Shown here: positions 18,065 to 26,018 of the stretch, one piece after another
How positions within the stretch are numbered: the stretch's first letter is position 1
Layout: each line of letters starts with the position of its first letter
From: a virus
Reading direction: 5' to 3' (one strand)
Virus record (IMG/VR): IMGVR_UViG_3300025671_000104
Coordinates: 1-47,785 of that record
DNA: 47,785 nucleotides
The notes under the pieces: model-generated
The model's input: only the letters and a program-made list of their open reading frames with translations
What the model was told of the DNA's origin: nothing
Databases searched by the model: none
Program-made: the position numbers and the translations under genes

Positions 18065-19575
18065 AATGCAAATCCATACTGTGTTTGAGGTTCAATAATA
18101 TGCAACGATTTCTTGGCGCGAGTAAGCCCAACGTAGAACGTCCGAACCTCGGCGTCCTGATCCTCGCTATTCGCGCATGCTCGTGATGAATCTAAAAGAA
18201 GGGCGACGTTATCCGCCTCGCCACCTTTTGCTTTGTGGATCGTCGATATCTTGATCCTCGGCGTCCCCGTCAAAATAGACTCGCCCATACGCCGTACTGA
18301 CGAAATGTATATTCTCTCGTTCTCCGACACTTTCAACACTTCGTGCCACGGTGTCTCCGCAGTCGCGGATAGGGAGCACTGGTCTTGAATATCGGTTAGC
18401 GTGTAGGTTAGTTCGGGATCTAAGTTTGCGAGGGCTCGTCTGCCAGACTTCGTAATGACGGAAGCCGTTAATAGGGGCGATAGTTTTTTCAATTCTTGTG
18501 CCGACAGATGCTGTTGCTTGCATAGCTTTAACCATACCTCGATTCCGGTGAGAACATTTGGGGAAATGGACCAACCGGAGCCTTCACGCCAAAACAGGAA
18601 TCCTTGCTCTTTAAGTGTGGTTGCGATTCTGTTGGCAATGAAATTGGTGCGGGCTAGGATTAGCCACTCTCCGGTTGTTATGTCCACATCAAGGATATCA
18701 CGATGCCACACTACGGAGCCAGTTTCATCTGTAGGTTTCCAAAACTTTTTTTGTCTAGTTGCTAGCTGTTTTACCAGAGAATCCGCCATATTATGCACTG
18801 ATATAGGCAAACGATATGACTTATCCAATATGATTTTATTGTCCGATGCGTTCAGAAAATCCTTCACATCCACCCCCATCCAAGAGTAAATGCACTGGTC
18901 ATCATCGCCCGCATAATAGATGCGCTTTGATCTAGGCTTTATAACCTCGTGAATCATGCGCCACTGCAAAGGAACCAGATCTTGTGCCTCATCCACAATC
19001 AGAACATCAAACTCGGGACAGTGACCCTGAGTGATAAAGTCCTCGATCATGTCCACAAACTCGACCTTGTTTGTTTCTTTCTTGTAATCCCTAAACACCT
19101 GATCCACTAGCTTTAGCTGCTGGAAATGAAGCCTCTGGTCTGCTGTTTTTGAGAACTGCTCCTCAAGAGTACAACCAGTAACTCTAGCCATCTGAATCAT
19201 AGACAAGTACGCATCGCCGCTTCTTCCCGGGCTAAACAAAACACCGTCCTGCATTGACACTGAAGAGTTCGCGGTAAACTCAAGACCCAACAACTCACCT
19301 ATACGCGAATAATCAGGTCCCCGAAGGACCCTGTCTTTACTTAATCCAAGACATTGATAAGCAAACGAATGAAGAGTGCGAAACCAAACCATCTGATCCG
19401 CATTCATGTTTAGCTTAACCGAAGCCCTAGTACGCGCTTCCTCTGCTGCTTTACGAGAGAAAGATACGAACGCAATATCATGCGGCTTGGTGCCACTGGT
19501 TAGCTCGTCCTGAACAATCTGAATAAGACGGGTTGTCTTACCTGTACCCGGGGGTCCGAAGATAGTTGTTTCCAT
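18061..19575 (-). CDS. Superfamily 1 (UvrD/Rep-like) DNA helicase
   Basis: 504 residues with the SF1 motifs in order: Walker A GPPGTGKTT (7-15), Ia SFSRKAAEEAR, Walker B VDEAQD (194-199), motif III GDDDQCIY (223-230), a motif IV-like SYRLP, motif V ISTIHKAKGGEAD, and motif VI VGLTRAKKSL. It is shorter than host UvrD (about 720 residues) and has reduced subdomain insertions. It would unwind duplex DNA ahead of or behind the replication fork. It lies downstream of the primase and a zinc-ribbon gene and upstream of DUF6378 and polA. Confidence 0.93.
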   Translation of the reverse strand: METTIFGPPGTGKTTRLIQIVQDELTSGTKPHDIAFVSFSRKAAEEARTRASVKLNMNADQMVWFRTLHSFAYQCLGLSKDRVLRGPDYSRIGELLGLEFTANSSVSMQDGVLFSPGRSGDAYLSMIQMARVTGCTLEEQFSKTADQRLHFQQLKLVDQVFRDYKKETNKVEFVDMIEDFITQGHCPEFDVLIVDEAQDLVPLQWRMIHEVIKPRSKRIYYAGDDDQCIYSWMGVDVKDFLNASDNKIILDKSYRLPISVHNMADSLVKQLATRQKKFWKPTDETGSVVWHRDILDVDITTGEWLILARTNFIANRIATTLKEQGFLFWREGSGWSISPNVLTGIEVWLKLCKQQHLSAQELKKLSPLLTASVITKSGRRALANLDPELTYTLTDIQDQCSLSATAETPWHEVLKVSENERIYISSVRRMGESILTGTPRIKISTIHKAKGGEADNVALLLDSSRACANSEDQDAEVRTFYVGLTRAKKSLHIIEPQTQYGFAL

Positions 19576-19576
19576 T

Positions 19577-19753
19577 TTAATCTACCTTCTCAAAAAAGTG
19601 TGGCTCAGAAACATACCCCCGAAAATCCTCTTTATAGGGAAGCTGGTCGATACAGTTGTCACAAGTATCGCCAAGCTCTAATAGCTTTATCTTGCGATAA
19701 TAAGTTTTCCAACGGTGACCACAGGTGTCACATAAAAAATAAGCTACATACAT
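19577..19753 (-). CDS. Zinc-ribbon microprotein (58 aa)
   Basis: The frame gives MYVAYFLCDTCGHRWKTYY followed by LLELGDTCDNCIDQLPY. C8-C11 and C31-C34 form two CxxC knuckles. The ATG overlaps the primase stop (TAATG), and the stop lies one base before the helicase start, so the gene sits exactly between two replication enzymes in the same transcript. It could modulate either partner. No specific family is recognised. Confidence 0.7.
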   Translation of the reverse strand: MYVAYFLCDTCGHRWKTYYRKIKLLELGDTCDNCIDQLPYKEDFRGYVSEPHFFEKVD

Positions 19754-21282
19754 TAGAACGGCACCCCATCACCTTGAACCTCGATCCTCGGAACTTGGAC
19801 CTCTCTGTTAAAGGCAGGCACCCACCACACACGCAACTGTTTGGTTTCATTTTTTGTGGTTTGAAAATATTTCTTACCGTTAGCCGCGTTGCCATTGTTT
19901 AGTTCCTTCAGACGTTCCTGAATCTGACCACGGCTGTAGTTATCAAATCTCTGGTTTCGTAAATACTTCATTAGGGATTCGATCTTGAAGTAGGTCAAGC
20001 CTTCTTCTGTGAAAGGCTTGCCAAGGCTTATCTCTTCAGCGGATTGCGCTTGCACCCGCCCATCACAGAACGCCTCGAGCAGATCCATGAACTGTCCTTT
20101 GTATGTCAGTTCTTCTGGAACCTCGATCTCACTCATATCTTCCATTAGTGCGCCGACAATGTTCTGCCAATCAGCCATCTTCATCATTGGTGGCATCTTG
20201 TGTATCTGTTCCATACACGCCTTCTGGAAACGCTGCGGTGTCTGAAGATCATCTGTGTCCAACTCAACGCGCTGTCCACCCACATCACAAAACCATACCG
20301 GAGGCTCAGACTTCACAACGCAAAGACCTGTCACATCAATATTGGAAACGTGACTGCCGATACCAAACTTCTTTGTCTTGCAAAGAGACTTGTTACAATA
20401 AGACTTGAGCGGCTCCTGATCACAGGGGAAGCCATACTCTTTCTTCTCATGCTGCTGTTGGATCGTTACAATCTCAGACGCTGGCAATGACGGGTTGGCA
20501 AACTTGTTGTTAATCTCTTCGAGCCTAGCCTTCCAGTTTTCTGGCTGCTCTTTCTTACAACCAACGGCTGCGGCAAACATAACTGTGTTGCGTGTACCTT
20601 CGGGTATCCCCTGTCCGAACATACAGTTCAGACAGGGGGCCCAATCCTTAAACTCGTCGACCTGCTCACCGAATGTTAAACCAACAAAAGCATCCGGATC
20701 CACACTCCTCCTGTCAACAAGCTCAAGAAATTCCTCTAGGGACGCTGGCTCTCCGTCTTCTTTAATCGCGTAGCGGAGAGTTTGTTCCTCATCAAAGTAC
20801 GGCAGGTTAATAAAGTTACCCACATCGCCACGCTCGACAAGAATCTGTTCTTGCTTTGGGAAAATCTCACAGCCGCCATAACCAAGTACGGCAGAAATCT
20901 CTGAAGCTTTATCACGGAACTCTCCTGCACTGATCCACTTTGTAAAGAAAAAGAATATGTGTGCGCCGCCAGACTTCGAGCGGCAGGTAACACAAGGCAC
21001 CTCCATCTTACGCAGCTTTTTATCAAGCGCCTCAAGATCTAGTGGGTACTTATCAATGTCGAGGGCGCCAAACTTACACTGGTTGTCCTCGTTAATTGGT
21101 ATAGAGCCTACGCCATTCTTGCCCTCAAGATGATGCTTGATAAGGTCTAAGGTTAGCGGCTGCCTAACGATTCTCGACTTAGCTTTTTGCTTACCGGCTC
21201 GTCGTTCATCTGATATCTGTGTCTGTCCATGCGCTGCACTAAATCCGGTAAATGCAGCCATGAACTTTTCTGCTTGGTTCAT
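19753..21282 (-). CDS. Archaeo-eukaryotic-type primase (AEP)
   Basis: 509 residues. The N-terminal AEP core shows GALDIDKY with catalytic D75 and D77, then RSKSGGAHIFFFF (S104, H108), then EIFPKQEQ (139-146) and GNFINLPYF, an order typical of the primase domain of TOTE conflict systems and related phage primases. A Cys-rich middle (CNKSLCKTKKFG) and a helical C-terminal part follow. I see no fused helicase domain, so unwinding must come from the SF1 or Snf2 proteins nearby. AGGGG lies 8 bases before the ATG. It synthesises primers, possibly with polymerase activity as well. Confidence 0.88.
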   Translation of the reverse strand: MNQAEKFMAAFTGFSAAHGQTQISDERRAGKQKAKSRIVRQPLTLDLIKHHLEGKNGVGSIPINEDNQCKFGALDIDKYPLDLEALDKKLRKMEVPCVTCRSKSGGAHIFFFFTKWISAGEFRDKASEISAVLGYGGCEIFPKQEQILVERGDVGNFINLPYFDEEQTLRYAIKEDGEPASLEEFLELVDRRSVDPDAFVGLTFGEQVDEFKDWAPCLNCMFGQGIPEGTRNTVMFAAAVGCKKEQPENWKARLEEINNKFANPSLPASEIVTIQQQHEKKEYGFPCDQEPLKSYCNKSLCKTKKFGIGSHVSNIDVTGLCVVKSEPPVWFCDVGGQRVELDTDDLQTPQRFQKACMEQIHKMPPMMKMADWQNIVGALMEDMSEIEVPEELTYKGQFMDLLEAFCDGRVQAQSAEEISLGKPFTEEGLTYFKIESLMKYLRNQRFDNYSRGQIQERLKELNNGNAANGKKYFQTTKNETKQLRVWWVPAFNREVQVPRIEVQGDGVPF

Positions 21283-21315
21283 AACTGTGCCCCTTATTGG
21301 TTTAAGGCAGGGGGT

Positions 21316-21400
21316 GGTTGTTGGGGTATGAGCCCCCCGAACAACCTTTCTGCTGCCCCCATTCAGCAGCTAGGGTGGAGTCGTATGCACCCCCACCCTA
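21316..21400 (-). other. Three tandem hairpins between SSB-like and primase genes
   Basis: The 127-base gap has no gene. It contains three inverted repeats: GGTTGTT 21316-21322 with AACAACC 21340-21346 (extended by G4/C4), CTGCTG 21350-21355 with CAGCAG 21364-21369, and TAGGGTGG 21371-21378 with CCACCCTA 21393-21400. The last is followed on the plus strand by ATTTTTAG. In the transcript of the operon they separate the SSB-like gene from the primase and could tune primase expression or stabilise the upstream message. Confidence 0.5.
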
Positions 21401-21409
21401 ATTTTTAGA

Positions 21410-22210
21410 CTAGAACGGGATATCGTCCTTTGGTTCAGAAGAAGCAGTGTTCATTTCTTCTGCTGTTCCACCAGAGGTCTTGATCTCACCTTTCTGGAAT
21501 TTCTCATACTGTTTCTTTGCATGAAGCACAGCCGACTCAGGAACTTCTGAGATATCGACCGAAGACACAGCGTAGTTGTACCACGAACCTTTGTCGTTGC
21601 TCTCTTGAACAGACTTCAAGCGCCAAGCGGTCATCCAGATTGGTGGATTGAACAAGCCCTTGGTTGGGTGCATGATCTGCATCCCGGCGCGGCGCGTGTT
21701 CCACTGCTTTGCGATCTTCATCTGAGTCTTCTTCATGTCACAGATCAGTTCAGATGTGCGACCATCCTTATCAACTGTCAGCAACAAGAACTGAGCGGAG
21801 CGAACCAACTCATTACCTGATGGAAGAATCTCGTTAGAGCCAACCCGCTCTGTGCGACGAAGGTCTGGGCTCATCGGATCGATCTCACCCATGTAACCGC
21901 CACCGCTCTCACGCAGTTGGAATTCAAGATACTTCATTTGGTAGGCGCACGGGATAACCACAACCCCTTCATCTGCTTCCCAGAATTCTCCGGTTACAGT
22001 GTTGAAGATATCTCCTGCTGAAATGCCTTTGATGAACTTTGCATCGTTCTTCATTAGCTGTGGTGACAGTGGCTGCACAATCCGCATAAACGGAATCTGC
22101 ATATCCTCCGCACCAATATTCTCAAGACCTTGACCAGCATTCTCGAATGCTTCGTCCATAAAACTGACCACCGAGGTGGACTTCTTCTCAACTACTGCTG
22201 TATCAGCCAT
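21410..22210 (-). CDS. Putative single-stranded DNA-binding protein (DDIPF tail)
   Basis: 266 residues. The protein ends in an acidic linker and the tip DDIPF, the same peptide with which bacterial SSB recruits partners. The body (IPFMRIVQPLSPQL, DIFNTVTGEFWEADEGVVVIP, FNPPIWMTAWRLKSV) belongs to a phage family common beside primases and helicases; I know no solved function. Not an obvious OB-fold by eye, so the SSB role rests on tail and neighbourhood. GAGG precedes the ATG. It starts 4 bases after the upstream gene. Confidence 0.6.
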   Translation of the reverse strand: MADTAVVEKKSTSVVSFMDEAFENAGQGLENIGAEDMQIPFMRIVQPLSPQLMKNDAKFIKGISAGDIFNTVTGEFWEADEGVVVIPCAYQMKYLEFQLRESGGGYMGEIDPMSPDLRRTERVGSNEILPSGNELVRSAQFLLLTVDKDGRTSELICDMKKTQMKIAKQWNTRRAGMQIMHPTKGLFNPPIWMTAWRLKSVQESNDKGSWYNYAVSSVDISEVPESAVLHAKKQYEKFQKGEIKTSGGTAEEMNTASSEPKDDIPF

Positions 22211-22214
22211 CGTT

Positions 22215-22778
22215 CTAGTTCCTCTTTATCGTTGCTTCGGTTCCGACAAAGACACCAAAGGTATCAAAGTCGATCTCTTTACCAGATTCAATACGTCCCT
22301 TTACCCAAGCCTTCAAGGTCTGGGGGTGAACGTGGGTTTTCTGCGCTGGGTCTAGCCCCTGATTACGCAGGTCATCAACAACAGCGCCAGCAAGATTATC
22401 CTGACCGCTGCTGAAAGATACTGTTACATCATTCTTGATAATGTCACCCTCGCCAACCGAGCGGATCCAAGCGAACGCTTCATCGCGCTTGTCTTCCGTG
22501 ATACGAGCGTGAACAAATTGACGAAGGGCTACCTTATTACCATCAACGGTAATGCTGTCCATTCCCATCTCTTGCATAAGAGCCGGGATGTCCTCTTCGT
22601 TAACTTTTCTTTTCTTGTACTTGAGGTCTTTTAGATACTGCTCTGCATCAGCAATCTTGCTGTCCAGATCCAGAGATTCTCTAATGAGGTTTGATAGGCG
22701 AGACGCCCCCTCAGTGCTTACAGTGTCGAACTTGTTGGCTTCGACTGCCTCATCCATTAGCGAGAAAATATCGCTCAT
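22215..22778 (-). CDS. Conserved phage replication-region protein with coiled coil
   Basis: 187 residues. Residues about 25-58 form a coiled coil (LDLDSKIADAEQYLKDLKYKKR), followed by EEDIPALMQEMGMDSITVDGN, AFAWIRSVGEGDIIKNDVTVSF, and a basic C-terminal end with HPQTLKAWVKGRI and FGVFVGTEATIK. This domain order occurs in many podoviruses next to SSB-like genes; I do not know an assigned function. AGGAG precedes the start. It lies just downstream of the RHH gene and a 9-bp hairpin. Confidence 0.6.
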   Translation of the reverse strand: MSDIFSLMDEAVEANKFDTVSTEGASRLSNLIRESLDLDSKIADAEQYLKDLKYKKRKVNEEDIPALMQEMGMDSITVDGNKVALRQFVHARITEDKRDEAFAWIRSVGEGDIIKNDVTVSFSSGQDNLAGAVVDDLRNQGLDPAQKTHVHPQTLKAWVKGRIESGKEIDFDTFGVFVGTEATIKRN

Positions 22779-22829
22779 CCTACTTCTCCTTGGTTACACA
22801 TTAAAGTTTTACCCCTTCGGGTTTAGAGA

Positions 22830-22855
22830 CCCGTACCTACACTAGCAGGTACGGG
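22830..22855. promoter_or_regulatory. Perfect 9-bp palindrome, candidate operator or attenuator
   Basis: CCCGTACCT (22830-22838) pairs exactly with AGGTACGGG (22847-22855) around 8 bases. It lies in the 91-base gap between the RHH gene and the 22778-start gene. No U-run follows on the minus strand, so simple termination is unlikely. A smaller hairpin (ACCC-CTTC-GGGT) lies beside it at 22812-22822. Candidates are an operator of the RHH protein or an RNA stability element. Confidence 0.4.
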
Positions 22856-22869
22856 GTAGTCAATAGGCT

Positions 22870-23043
22870 TTATGCTACGGCGTGTCTTTTTCTAGACTCT
22901 GAATGCTCCGCATCGATCGCTGCCATACGAACCAGATGCGCTACTTGTTTACTTAAACTGCGGTCATTCTTTTCTGCCATGTTCCGCAACTCTTCATAAA
23001 CTGTGACAGAAACTGCCACTGATTTCCACTTTGTGGTATCCAC
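22870..23043 (-). CDS. Ribbon-helix-helix DNA-binding protein (57 aa, GTG start)
   Basis: A GTG at 23043 with GGAGG 7 bases upstream opens a 57-codon frame. The segment WKSVAVSVTVYEELRNMAEK followed by NDRSLSKQVAHLVRMA is a standard MetJ/Arc ribbon-helix-helix: a basic beta strand, then two helices. Such proteins act as dimers binding palindromic operators. It is the first leftward gene of the core replication operon and lies beside a divergent promoter region and the 22830 palindrome. It probably regulates its own operon or the divergent nuclease gene. Confidence 0.75.
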   Translation of the reverse strand: MDTTKWKSVAVSVTVYEELRNMAEKNDRSLSKQVAHLVRMAAIDAEHSESRKRHAVA

Positions 23044-23078
23044 CTATTTACCTCCATATATTCTGTGTGCTACGTTAA

Positions 23079-23106
23079 CTTATCTTATATTCACTTAGGG
23101 GGTCAA
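23079..23106 (-). promoter_or_regulatory. Candidate sigma70-like promoter for RHH/replication operon
   Basis: On the minus strand, TTGACC (23106-23101) is followed after 16 bases by GATAAG (23084-23079). It lies 36 bases upstream of the GTG start of the RHH gene, in the 70-base gap between divergent genes. The -10 match is partial, so this is a candidate only. Confidence 0.35.
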
Positions 23107-23113
23107 GTACCAA

Positions 23114-23569
23114 ATGAGACGATCTAAAAAAATAAGTGACGGCCCAGATAATAATATTGCGTCTGGCAAAAGATCGGAGCTTCTCGCTGCTGAGTACCTG
23201 ATCGGTCAAGGTTGTTATGTTTACACACCCTTTATCGAGCAGGGGCCAGTTGATATTATAGCCCTCGATAAAAACGGAGTCTTTCATTACTTCGATGTTA
23301 AGACTCTGTCCCGCCGCAGTGACGATAGTATTATATCTCGTACCCTTACTGACCTCCAACGAAAGCTTGGTGTTCAACTCCTTTATGTTTGCCTCGAAAC
23401 TCATGACGTTCACAAGTACCCTCACCATTTTAACCGTCACACTGCACCAAAAAATTCTGCACAAAACGCGGCTAACCGCCGATTCAACGGGGAGAAACCT
23501 GCAACCATTTCCGAGCTTCTTCACCCAGAGTCTTCGCAGACAGATCAATCTTTGCCCGAAGCGTCCTGA
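23114..23569 (+). CDS. PD-(D/E)XK family endonuclease, antisense within replication block
   Basis: 151 residues. The motif set is GKRSE (E22), PVDIIAL (D47) and FDVK (D61-x-K63), which matches the nuclease core of Holliday-junction-resolvase-like and related PD-(D/E)XK proteins: a helix with Glu, then Asp on a strand, then DxK. It is the only rightward gene between 15.2 and 30.1 kb. Its last 86 bases overlap the 3' end of the Snf2 gene, tail to tail. The C-terminal 50 residues are polar and probably disordered. A role in recombination or host DNA breakdown is possible. Confidence 0.75.
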   Translation: MRRSKKISDGPDNNIASGKRSELLAAEYLIGQGCYVYTPFIEQGPVDIIALDKNGVFHYFDVKTLSRRSDDSIISRTLTDLQRKLGVQLLYVCLETHDVHKYPHHFNRHTAPKNSAQNAANRRFNGEKPATISELLHPESSQTDQSLPEAS

Positions 23570-24929
23570 CAATATGCTCGTCAATAGAGTTTCGGGTAAC
23601 CAAATCAACGTAGGTTACTGATTTCTTCTGACCGATTCGATGACATCGATCCTCGGACTGTATTCTTGTCTCAAGATTAAAGTCGTTGGCGTAGTAAATC
23701 ACGTTAGTCGCAGCCGTCAGAGTCAAGCCATAACCTGCGGTCTGTGGGTTGGCAACAAAGAACCTCGCATCTCCAAACTGGAATGACGCTATAGCGTTTT
23801 GACGTTGTTCATCTGTTGTGTCCCCGAAGTACGACACGACAGAGTCAGCCCCATAAGTTTTAGCTAAAGTAGCTACAATAGCTTTTATGTCGTACCGGAA
23901 TCTAGACCAGATGATAACCTTACCATCCATCTCCTCAACCGTCGCTAGTAGGGCAGACAGGCGGTTCGTAGGTATCTCAACTAGCTCACCATCGTCTGAC
24001 ATCAAGTGGCCGCACAGCACCTGCTGAAGGCGCAGCAACTGGGTCATCACGGCTGGAGCCGATACCAGTTCTCCGTCCTCAAGCACTGCGATAGCCGCTT
24101 CCTTTAGTGACATATAGTGCCGATGTTGGTCGTCAGTTAAAGATACTTCTCTAGTAGTGTATATTTTGTCCGGAAGATCGAGTGCTTCTTCCTTCGTAAC
24201 ACGATACGAAAAAGTCTCAAGACGGCTCGAAAGCTCGTCAAGATTTCTATATCCCACGATTTGCTGAAAGCTGTGGCTGCCCATCCGTTGAGTTCTTGTG
24301 ATGGCATACCGCCCTTGAAAAGAAAAATATGAGTCGAATCCAAGCAGTCGCTTGTCCATAAATTCACATTGCGAGTAAAGATCCATTGGCGACTTAGTGA
24401 CTGGCGACCCTGTGAGTATCCGGCGAAACGATGCCGACTTACCAAGCGCCACCAGAGCCTTAGTCCTCTTGGCTTTTGGGTTCTTAATAGTTGTTGACTC
24501 ATCAATCGCAAGTAGGAACGGCGTTCCGCGAACGAATAGATCCACAAATTTCTTGACCTTCTGAGTTGCGAATCCTTCCACGTTGACCAGTAGGATGCGG
24601 AGCTTACCACGCTCCTCGATGCCAGCTTTGAGGCGTTGAGCTTCGGCTTTGTTTGGATTCGGATTCCAAACATAAACCTCGTGTTCAATGTCCTCTGGTA
24701 AATGAGCAGGTATTTCTGATATCTGCCAGTTTCTATAGACACCCTTCGGAGCGATGATGATTGCCGTATCAAGCCCCTTGTTAACGTGAAGCCACGCCAA
24801 GTTGTCGATAAGTACCTTTGATTTCCCGCACCCCATCTCCATGAAGTAGCCGTAATTGGTCTTATCATACGACCTTTGAAGAGCAACGAGTTGATGCTCA
24901 TACGGTTTGGTTTTAAAGTCGAATTGCAT
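23484..24929 (-). CDS. Snf2-type SF2 DNA helicase/translocase
   Basis: 481 residues from the ATG at 24929, which has AGGGG close upstream; a GTG at 24947 is less likely. Motifs are Q-like PYEHQ, Walker A MGCGKSK (32-38), DEST (D143-E144), TGSPVTKSP (motif III), a C-terminal RecA lobe with QTAGYGLTLTAAT (V), and QSEDRCHRIGQ (VI), the last a hallmark of Snf2 proteins. Phage members of this family are thought to move along or unwind DNA in replication. It heads the group of enzymes read leftward, though the antisense nuclease separates it from them. Confidence 0.9.
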   Translation of the reverse strand: MQFDFKTKPYEHQLVALQRSYDKTNYGYFMEMGCGKSKVLIDNLAWLHVNKGLDTAIIIAPKGVYRNWQISEIPAHLPEDIEHEVYVWNPNPNKAEAQRLKAGIEERGKLRILLVNVEGFATQKVKKFVDLFVRGTPFLLAIDESTTIKNPKAKRTKALVALGKSASFRRILTGSPVTKSPMDLYSQCEFMDKRLLGFDSYFSFQGRYAITRTQRMGSHSFQQIVGYRNLDELSSRLETFSYRVTKEEALDLPDKIYTTREVSLTDDQHRHYMSLKEAAIAVLEDGELVSAPAVMTQLLRLQQVLCGHLMSDDGELVEIPTNRLSALLATVEEMDGKVIIWSRFRYDIKAIVATLAKTYGADSVVSYFGDTTDEQRQNAIASFQFGDARFFVANPQTAGYGLTLTAATNVIYYANDFNLETRIQSEDRCHRIGQKKSVTYVDLVTRNSIDEHIVRTLRAKIDLSAKTLGEEARKWLQVSPR

Positions 24930-24947
24930 ATGCCCCTCACAATACAC

Positions 24948-25196
24948 CTATTCTTCGTCTGGGTAGTCTAACCCCTCAGACATAAGCGCGTGTTTTGCTG
25001 TTTCAAGATAGTATAAAATATCTGATACATCTTCCTGAGATGTGATCATCTTGATGCTGCCGTCTTGAGCAGTGCCAAGAATTACGACATCCTCCAGTGT
25101 TTTGCCCGCTATTTCACAGAGCAGAGGGACAGCGTCCATCTTAATCTCTATTCTCTTGGGCAGATAAACCACGTTATCGTTATCTTCGGTTGTCAT
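24948..25196 (-). CDS. Conserved small phage protein (82 aa)
   Basis: The segment AGKTLEDVVILGTAQDGSIKM followed by DILYYLETAKHALMSEGLD belongs to a small family that I recall from many phages, usually beside replication genes. The pattern is a short beta meander and a C-terminal helix; no function is known to me. An AAGGAA site precedes the ATG, and the gene overlaps its upstream neighbour by 17 bases. Confidence 0.65.
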   Translation of the reverse strand: MTTEDNDNVVYLPKRIEIKMDAVPLLCEIAGKTLEDVVILGTAQDGSIKMITSQEDVSDILYYLETAKHALMSEGLDYPDEE

Positions 25197-25365
25197 CAGG
25201 AAGTTCCTTTATCAGACGTTGAGCAGTGGATCGCATATTGACATACGCTTCTAATCTTTTGCGTGTCTTTTCTGCTTCTTTGTACAAGCCAGCAGTCTGC
25301 AACTCCACAAGCTCCTCGTCAAGGATTCTTATTATCCTGTTCAACCCCTGAGTATTCTGTTCCAT
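25180..25365 (-). CDS. Small helical protein (61 aa)
   Basis: Nearly the whole protein is one or two amphipathic helices (LNRIIRILDEELVELQTAG, YKEAEKTRKRLEAYVNM), consistent with a coiled-coil dimer. It has GAGG upstream of ATG and overlaps genes on both sides, by 17 and 25 bases. No family recognised. The tight packing supports a real gene. Confidence 0.55.
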   Translation of the reverse strand: MEQNTQGLNRIIRILDEELVELQTAGLYKEAEKTRKRLEAYVNMRSTAQRLIKELPDDNRR

Positions 25366-25745
25366 GCCAACCTCAAATTTGGTAAATCTTCCTCAAGCAC
25401 TACATCCGGGGTAGCCGGATCTTTCCGCATATCTACAATAAATTTGTGGATTGCAGCTTCGACATAGTGGACAGCGACAGACCACTCCATCTGGCCTTCC
25501 TTATCTGCTATGTCCTCTTCTGTAGGCATCAACTTAGTCTCGTTCATGTCTGGCTCCCACTCAGATGGCATTGTATTATCTGTTATATTATCAGACTGCG
25601 GCTTACTGTCAATGATCTGTAGCCCACAGGAGCTACAGATCTTCTTAATTTTTGGCACAAGCTGCGTTTCAACAGATGCCCCGCACTTAGGGCATCGTCC
25701 TGCGCCCAGCTTTTTCTGCCAAGACCCATCACCTTTTATGATCAT
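25341..25745 (-). CDS. Zinc-ribbon protein (134 aa)
   Basis: The N-terminal CPKCGAS and CSSCGLQ knuckles (about 15 residues apart) form a zinc ribbon, followed by an acidic linker and a helical C-terminal domain (MEWSVAVHYVEAAIHKFIVDM). The ATG at 25745 is chosen; a TTG at 25751 in the same frame would add two residues and has better spacing to a GGGGGG run. It may bind nucleic acid through the ribbon. No named family. Confidence 0.6.
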   Translation of the reverse strand: MIIKGDGSWQKKLGAGRCPKCGASVETQLVPKIKKICSSCGLQIIDSKPQSDNITDNTMPSEWEPDMNETKLMPTEEDIADKEGQMEWSVAVHYVEAAIHKFIVDMRKDPATPDVVLEEDLPNLRLAWNRILRG

Positions 25746-25747
25746 AC

Positions 25748-26014
25748 TCAATGTTTTGTCCCCCCATTTTCTTCGGCTTTCATTAATTCGTTTGATGCGT
25801 GTGCAGAAGCATTCATGATCGCGGTGGAAAGCAAGTAGCTTACATAATGCGGGTCGTCCTTGTTGCTGTTCAGCATCAGCATCATGCCTGCGGTGATGAG
25901 AAGAAACGAAGCCGTGTCAGGGTCAATGTTCAACTCTTTAAAATCATCGAGCAAAGCCTCTAGTTTGTTTCCGGCCTCTGCCTCTTCTTTTGACGCTTCT
26001 TCTTTCATATACAT
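25748..26014 (-). CDS. Small protein with hydrophobic helix (88 aa)
   Basis: Start set at ATG 26014, with AAGGGG about 8 bases upstream. The N-terminus is highly charged (KEEASKEEAEAGNKLEALLD), followed by a hydrophobic stretch SFLLITAGMMLMLN (about 40-53) that could be a membrane segment or buried helix, then a helical C-terminus. Function unknown. It lies in the run of small leftward genes. Confidence 0.55.
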   Translation of the reverse strand: MYMKEEASKEEAEAGNKLEALLDDFKELNIDPDTASFLLITAGMMLMLNSNKDDPHYVSYLLSTAIMNASAHASNELMKAEENGGTKH

Positions 26015-26018
26015 TTTC

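Noticed and set aside
22801-22824. ACCCCTTCGGGT hairpin as a terminator
   Set aside because: Only four base pairs with a TTCG-like loop and a single TTT afterwards; too weak alone.
23075-23608. 177-codon minus-strand frame across the nuclease gene
   Set aside because: It covers the PD-(D/E)XK gene antisense and the Snf2 end in a different frame; no family signature and no ribosome-binding site.
24137-24940. 267-codon frame on the minus strand inside the Snf2 gene
   Set aside because: It lies in another frame of the clearly homologous Snf2 helicase, has an Arg/Ser-rich shadow composition and no motif.
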